Notes under the pieces: generated by a model | Database searches by the model: none | Told to the model about the DNA's origin: nothing | What the model saw: only the letters and a program-made list of their open reading frames with translations | Source of the DNA: Actinomycetota bacterium | GTDB lineage: Bacteria; Actinomycetota; Thermoleophilia; Miltoncostaeales; Miltoncostaeaceae | Length of the DNA stretch: 25,895 nt | NCBI GenBank assembly: GCA_947475125.1 | Contig: CANJMX010000006.1 | Coordinates: 1-25,895 of the forward strand | Direction: 5' to 3' | Position numbers and translations under genes: made by a program | Part shown: in pieces, positions 23,779 to 25,895 of the stretch | Layout: every line of letters begins with the position of its first letter | Position numbering within the stretch: the stretch's first letter is position 1

Positions 23779-24521
23779 CCGCCCTCTCTGCGGCCGACCT
23801 GAGGTCGGCCAAGGGCCGTCGGCGTCTCGCGGTGCTGACGGCGTACGACTACCCGATGGCCCTGGCACTCGACGGTGTGGGCCTGGACATCATCCTGGTG
23901 GGCGACAGTCTGGGTGAGGTGGAACTGGGCTACGAGTCCACCCGCGCCGTGTCGCTGGCAATGATGGAGCACCACGTACGCGCAGTCGCCAATGGCGCCA
24001 CTCGCACCCACATCACGGGTGATCTGCCCGCCGACACGTACGGCACCCCCCAGCAGGCAGTTGAGAGCAGCCGGGCCCTCATCGCAGCCGGGGCGCAGTC
24101 GGTGAAGCTCGAGGGTGCCCTCATCCCGCAGGTGAAGGCGATCATCGCCGCTGGGATCCCCGTGATGGGACACGTCGGACTCCTCCCCCAGACAGCAGAG
24201 GGCGGCTACCGCAAGCAGGGCCGCACGCAGACAGAATCTGACCAGCTTCTGGCCGACGCAGTGGCACTGGATCAGGCCGGCTGCTTCGCCATCGTCATCG
24301 AGGCGGTCGACCCGGCCGTGTCAACACGCATCTCCCCCGCCGTCGGAGCCCCCACCATCGGAATCGCAGCCGGCACCGATTGCGACGGACAAGTGCTGGT
24401 GAGCACCGACCTCATGGGCCTATTGCCCAATCCACCCCCCTTCGTGACACCAAAGGTGAATCTGCGCGAGTTGATCATCGCCGCAGGCGAGGAATGGTCG
24501 CGAGAGGTGCGAGGCACCTAG
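23763..24521 (+). CDS. panB: 3-methyl-2-oxobutanoate hydroxymethyltransferase PanB
   Basis: 252 residues. It transfers a hydroxymethyl group from methylene-tetrahydrofolate to ketoisovalerate, forming ketopantoate. The TIM-barrel motifs are present: LTAYDYPMALALDGVGLDIILVGDSLG (read as LTAYDYP then ILVGDSLG, with a Mg-binding Asp), THITGDLPADTYGT, SVKLEGA, MGHVGLLPQ, CFAIVIEAVD and TIGIAAGTDCDGQVL. GTG 23763 overlaps the panC-panD end by 16 bp in another frame and gives the expected N-terminus (VTALSAADLRSAKGRR). No strong Shine-Dalgarno is seen, so translational coupling to the upstream frame is likely. It is slightly shorter than the usual 260-275 residues, mainly at the C-terminus. Confidence 0.95.
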   Translation: MGGRVTALSAADLRSAKGRRRLAVLTAYDYPMALALDGVGLDIILVGDSLGEVELGYESTRAVSLAMMEHHVRAVANGATRTHITGDLPADTYGTPQQAVESSRALIAAGAQSVKLEGALIPQVKAIIAAGIPVMGHVGLLPQTAEGGYRKQGRTQTESDQLLADAVALDQAGCFAIVIEAVDPAVSTRISPAVGAPTIGIAAGTDCDGQVLVSTDLMGLLPNPPPFVTPKVNLRELIIAAGEEWSREVRGT

Positions 24522-24527
24522 CCACAG

Positions 24528-24573
24528 TGGGGTCAGACCCCGGTGGGGGTCAGTCGCCGTGACAAAAGCGCAC
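24528..24573 (+). repeat. Palindromic repeat copy 1
   Basis: The first of three copies. The invariant 37-base core starts TGGGGTCAGACCCC, a six-bp palindrome around A, continues GGTGGGGGTCAG and ends TCGCCGTGACA. The second part holds a GTCA...TGAC inverted repeat. After the core it reads AAAGCGCAC. It begins seven bases after the panB stop. Confidence 0.85.
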
Positions 24574-24595
24574 AGGACGACGACTCACCTTCCAA

Positions 24596-24640
24596 TGGGG
24601 TCAGACCCCGGTGGGGGTCAGTCGCCGTGACAGAAGGCAC
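24596..24640 (+). repeat. Palindromic repeat copy 2
   Basis: The 37-base core is identical to copy 1. The tail differs, reading GAAGGCAC instead of AAAGCGCAC. It lies 68 bases from copy 1, start to start. Confidence 0.85.
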
Positions 24641-24690
24641 ACACCGGCGCGCGGGAGTGTGAAGCACCTGCACTTGAGTGGGTTTTCGGG

Positions 24691-24705
24691 CAGGGCGGCG
24701 CCCTG
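24691..24705. terminator. GC-rich perfect hairpin between panB and fumC
   Basis: CAGGGCG/CGCCCTG around a single G, between repeat copies 2 and 3. A second perfect hairpin, GCGGT-G-ACCGC, lies at 24713-24723. Either could terminate panB or the convergent fumC. No T-tract follows on either strand. Confidence 0.35.
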
Positions 24706-24728
24706 GGGGACAGCGGTGACCGCCGAAT

Positions 24729-24774
24729 TGGGGTCAGACCCCGGTGGGGGTCAGTCGCCGTGACAAAAGTGCAC
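24729..24774 (+). repeat. Palindromic repeat copy 3
   Basis: The core is identical to copies 1 and 2, and the tail AAAGTGCAC differs from copy 1 by one base. It lies 133 bases from copy 2, start to start. The rest of the 327-bp region 24522-24848 shows no gene I can support. Confidence 0.85.
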
Positions 24775-24848
24775 GGGTGGGCCGGGGGCGCTGGGGAGCC
24801 GACCAGCAGGCCTTCCCCATCGTCCCCGGTCTGCCCCGCCCGGCGTCG

Positions 24849-25895
24849 TTAGATCAGACCGCCCTGGGCGATCTTCTTCAGGTCGAGCGCCTTCTCGAGG
24901 GTCTCCTCGTCCACGCCCTTCTCCCTCGCAACCTCGCGCAGGGAGCGACCGGTCTTCGTTGCGTCCTTCACGATCTCGGCGGCGAGGTCGTACCCGATGT
25001 ACGGGTTGAGGGCGGTCGCGGCGGCCAATGTGCCCTCCGCGTGCTTGTTAAGGCCCTCGAAGTTCGGGGTGATGCCCTCGACGCACTTCTCACTGAATGC
25101 CGTCACCGTGTTGGTGAGCAGCGAGATCGACTGCAGCAGGTTGCGCGCCATCAACGGAATGCGCACGTTCAACTCGAAGTTGCCCTGCGTGCCGCCAATG
25201 GTGATGGCGGTGTCGTTGCCAATCACCTGGGCGCCCACCTGCATGACGACCTCGGGGATGACCGGGTTCACCTTGCCGGGCATGATCGATGAGCCCTTCT
25301 GGAGCTCGGGCAGGAAGATCTCGCCAAGGCCGCAGCGCGGACCCGATCCCATCCAGGCCAGGTCGTTGGCGATCTTGATGAGCGAGACCGCGAGCATCTT
25401 GAGCGCTGCAGATGCTTCAACCAGACCATCCCGGTTTGCCTGCGCCTCAAAGGGGTCTGCGGGACCGGAGATAGGCAGGCCGGTCTCCGACGACATGATT
25501 GCGCGAACCATCTCCGCAAACTTCTCATGCGTATTGAGCCCCGTGCCTGTGGCGGTGCCACCGAGCGGGATCATCCCAAGACGCGGCAGCGTGTCGCTGA
25601 TGCGCGCACGGCCGAGGCGGATCTGTGCCGCATACCCGCCGAACTCCTGGCCGAGGGTCACGGGCACGGCGTCCATCAGGTGCGTGCGCCCGGCCTTGAC
25701 GAGGTCCTTGAACTCCTCAGCCTTGGCCGAGAATGCCTTCTCAAGGGCCGCAAGGGCCGGAAGCAGCTTGTGCGTGATCTCGTCAAGGGCGGCAAGGTGC
25801 ACCGCAGACGGGAACACGTCGTTGGAGCTCTGCCCCATGTTCACGTGGTCGTTGGCGTGCACGCCCTCGATCTCGCGGCTCGCCACGTTGGCGAT
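24849..25895 (-). CDS. fumC: Class II fumarate hydratase FumC, 5' part outside window
   Basis: 348 C-terminal residues are present; the frame runs off the right edge, and the family is usually about 460 long. FumC interconverts fumarate and malate in the TCA cycle as a cytoplasmic tetramer. Visible are HANDHVNMGQSSNDVFPSA, the GRTHLMDAVPVTLGQEF segment with the catalytic-site His, GGTATGTGLN, IANDLAWMGSGPRCGLGEI and the superfamily signature GSSIMPGKVNPVIPE. Aspartase shares VNPVIPE, but ELNVRIPLMARNLLQS and the IKIANDLAWMGSGP context match actinobacterial FumC, and the MPGK form is fumarase-like. The end AQGGLI is slightly short. It converges on panB across the repeat region. Confidence 0.92.
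   Translation of the reverse strand: MANVASREIEGVHANDHVNMGQSSNDVFPSAVHLAALDEITHKLLPALAALEKAFSAKAEEFKDLVKAGRTHLMDAVPVTLGQEFGGYAAQIRLGRARISDTLPRLGMIPLGGTATGTGLNTHEKFAEMVRAIMSSETGLPISGPADPFEAQANRDGLVEASAALKMLAVSLIKIANDLAWMGSGPRCGLGEIFLPELQKGSSIMPGKVNPVIPEVVMQVGAQVIGNDTAITIGGTQGNFELNVRIPLMARNLLQSISLLTNTVTAFSEKCVEGITPNFEGLNKHAEGTLAAATALNPYIGYDLAAEIVKDATKTGRSLREVAREKGVDEETLEKALDLKKIAQGGLI

Noticed and set aside
24528..24774. CRISPR array
   Set aside because: Only three copies, with start-to-start distances of 68 and 133 bp, unequal spacers and a self-complementary core; no cas gene is present.
24744..25292. 182-codon plus-strand frame
   Set aside because: Antisense to fumC and starting inside a repeat copy.

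Overview
This window is high-GC bacterial DNA. Gene content and style point to a high-GC Gram-positive (Actinomycetota-like) bacterium: a Rex redox repressor of actinobacterial type, a class II fumarase closest in motifs to the actinobacterial form, a PanD that begins like mycobacterial PanD, GTG and TTG starts, and several genes with no Shine-Dalgarno but a TAGNNT box 6-7 nt before the start codon. The large secreted beta-propeller, RHS and subtilisin proteins would fit a Thermoleophilia-like lineage, but that placement is inference. No insertion sequence, prophage or CRISPR array is visible.

Layout, left to right. (1) 1-4748: the 3' part of a secreted propeller-like protein, a convergent polytopic membrane protein (GT-C-like), and a divergent class III PLP aminotransferase. 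(2) 4829-4902: tRNA-Met(CAT), followed by a small putative membrane protein on the minus strand. (3) 5574-11489: a two-gene unit of a Cys-containing exported protein and a 1565-residue exported RHS/YD-repeat protein with a PA14-like insert and an unassigned C-terminal tip. (4) 11627-15654: a small lipoprotein (minus), a fused YncE-like propeller/alkaline-phosphatase-superfamily phosphoesterase, and a hot-dog acyl-CoA thioesterase. (5) 15665-16285: rex. (6) 16372-22248, minus strand: a tightly overlapping operon of family 4 uracil-DNA glycosylase, tsaE, tsaB, rimI, tsaD and an exported subtilisin-like protease. (7) 22471-24521: pantothenate genes, with panC and panD fused in one reading frame, then overlapping panB. 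(8) 24522-24848: a non-coding stretch with three copies of a palindromic repeat. (9) 24849-25895: the 3' part of fumC.

Functionally, the minus-strand operon joins DNA repair to the t6A tRNA-modification enzymes TsaB, TsaD and TsaE and to the RimI acetyltransferase. The divergent pan operon makes pantoate (PanB), beta-alanine (PanD) and pantothenate (PanC), the precursor of CoA. The most notable observations are the panC-panD fusion that keeps a strong internal ribosome-binding site and GTG start for panD; a sliding-clamp-binding-like QMDLF at the extreme C-terminus of the uracil-DNA glycosylase; the triple palindromic repeat after panB; and the RHS protein with an unrecognised tip and no evident immunity gene.
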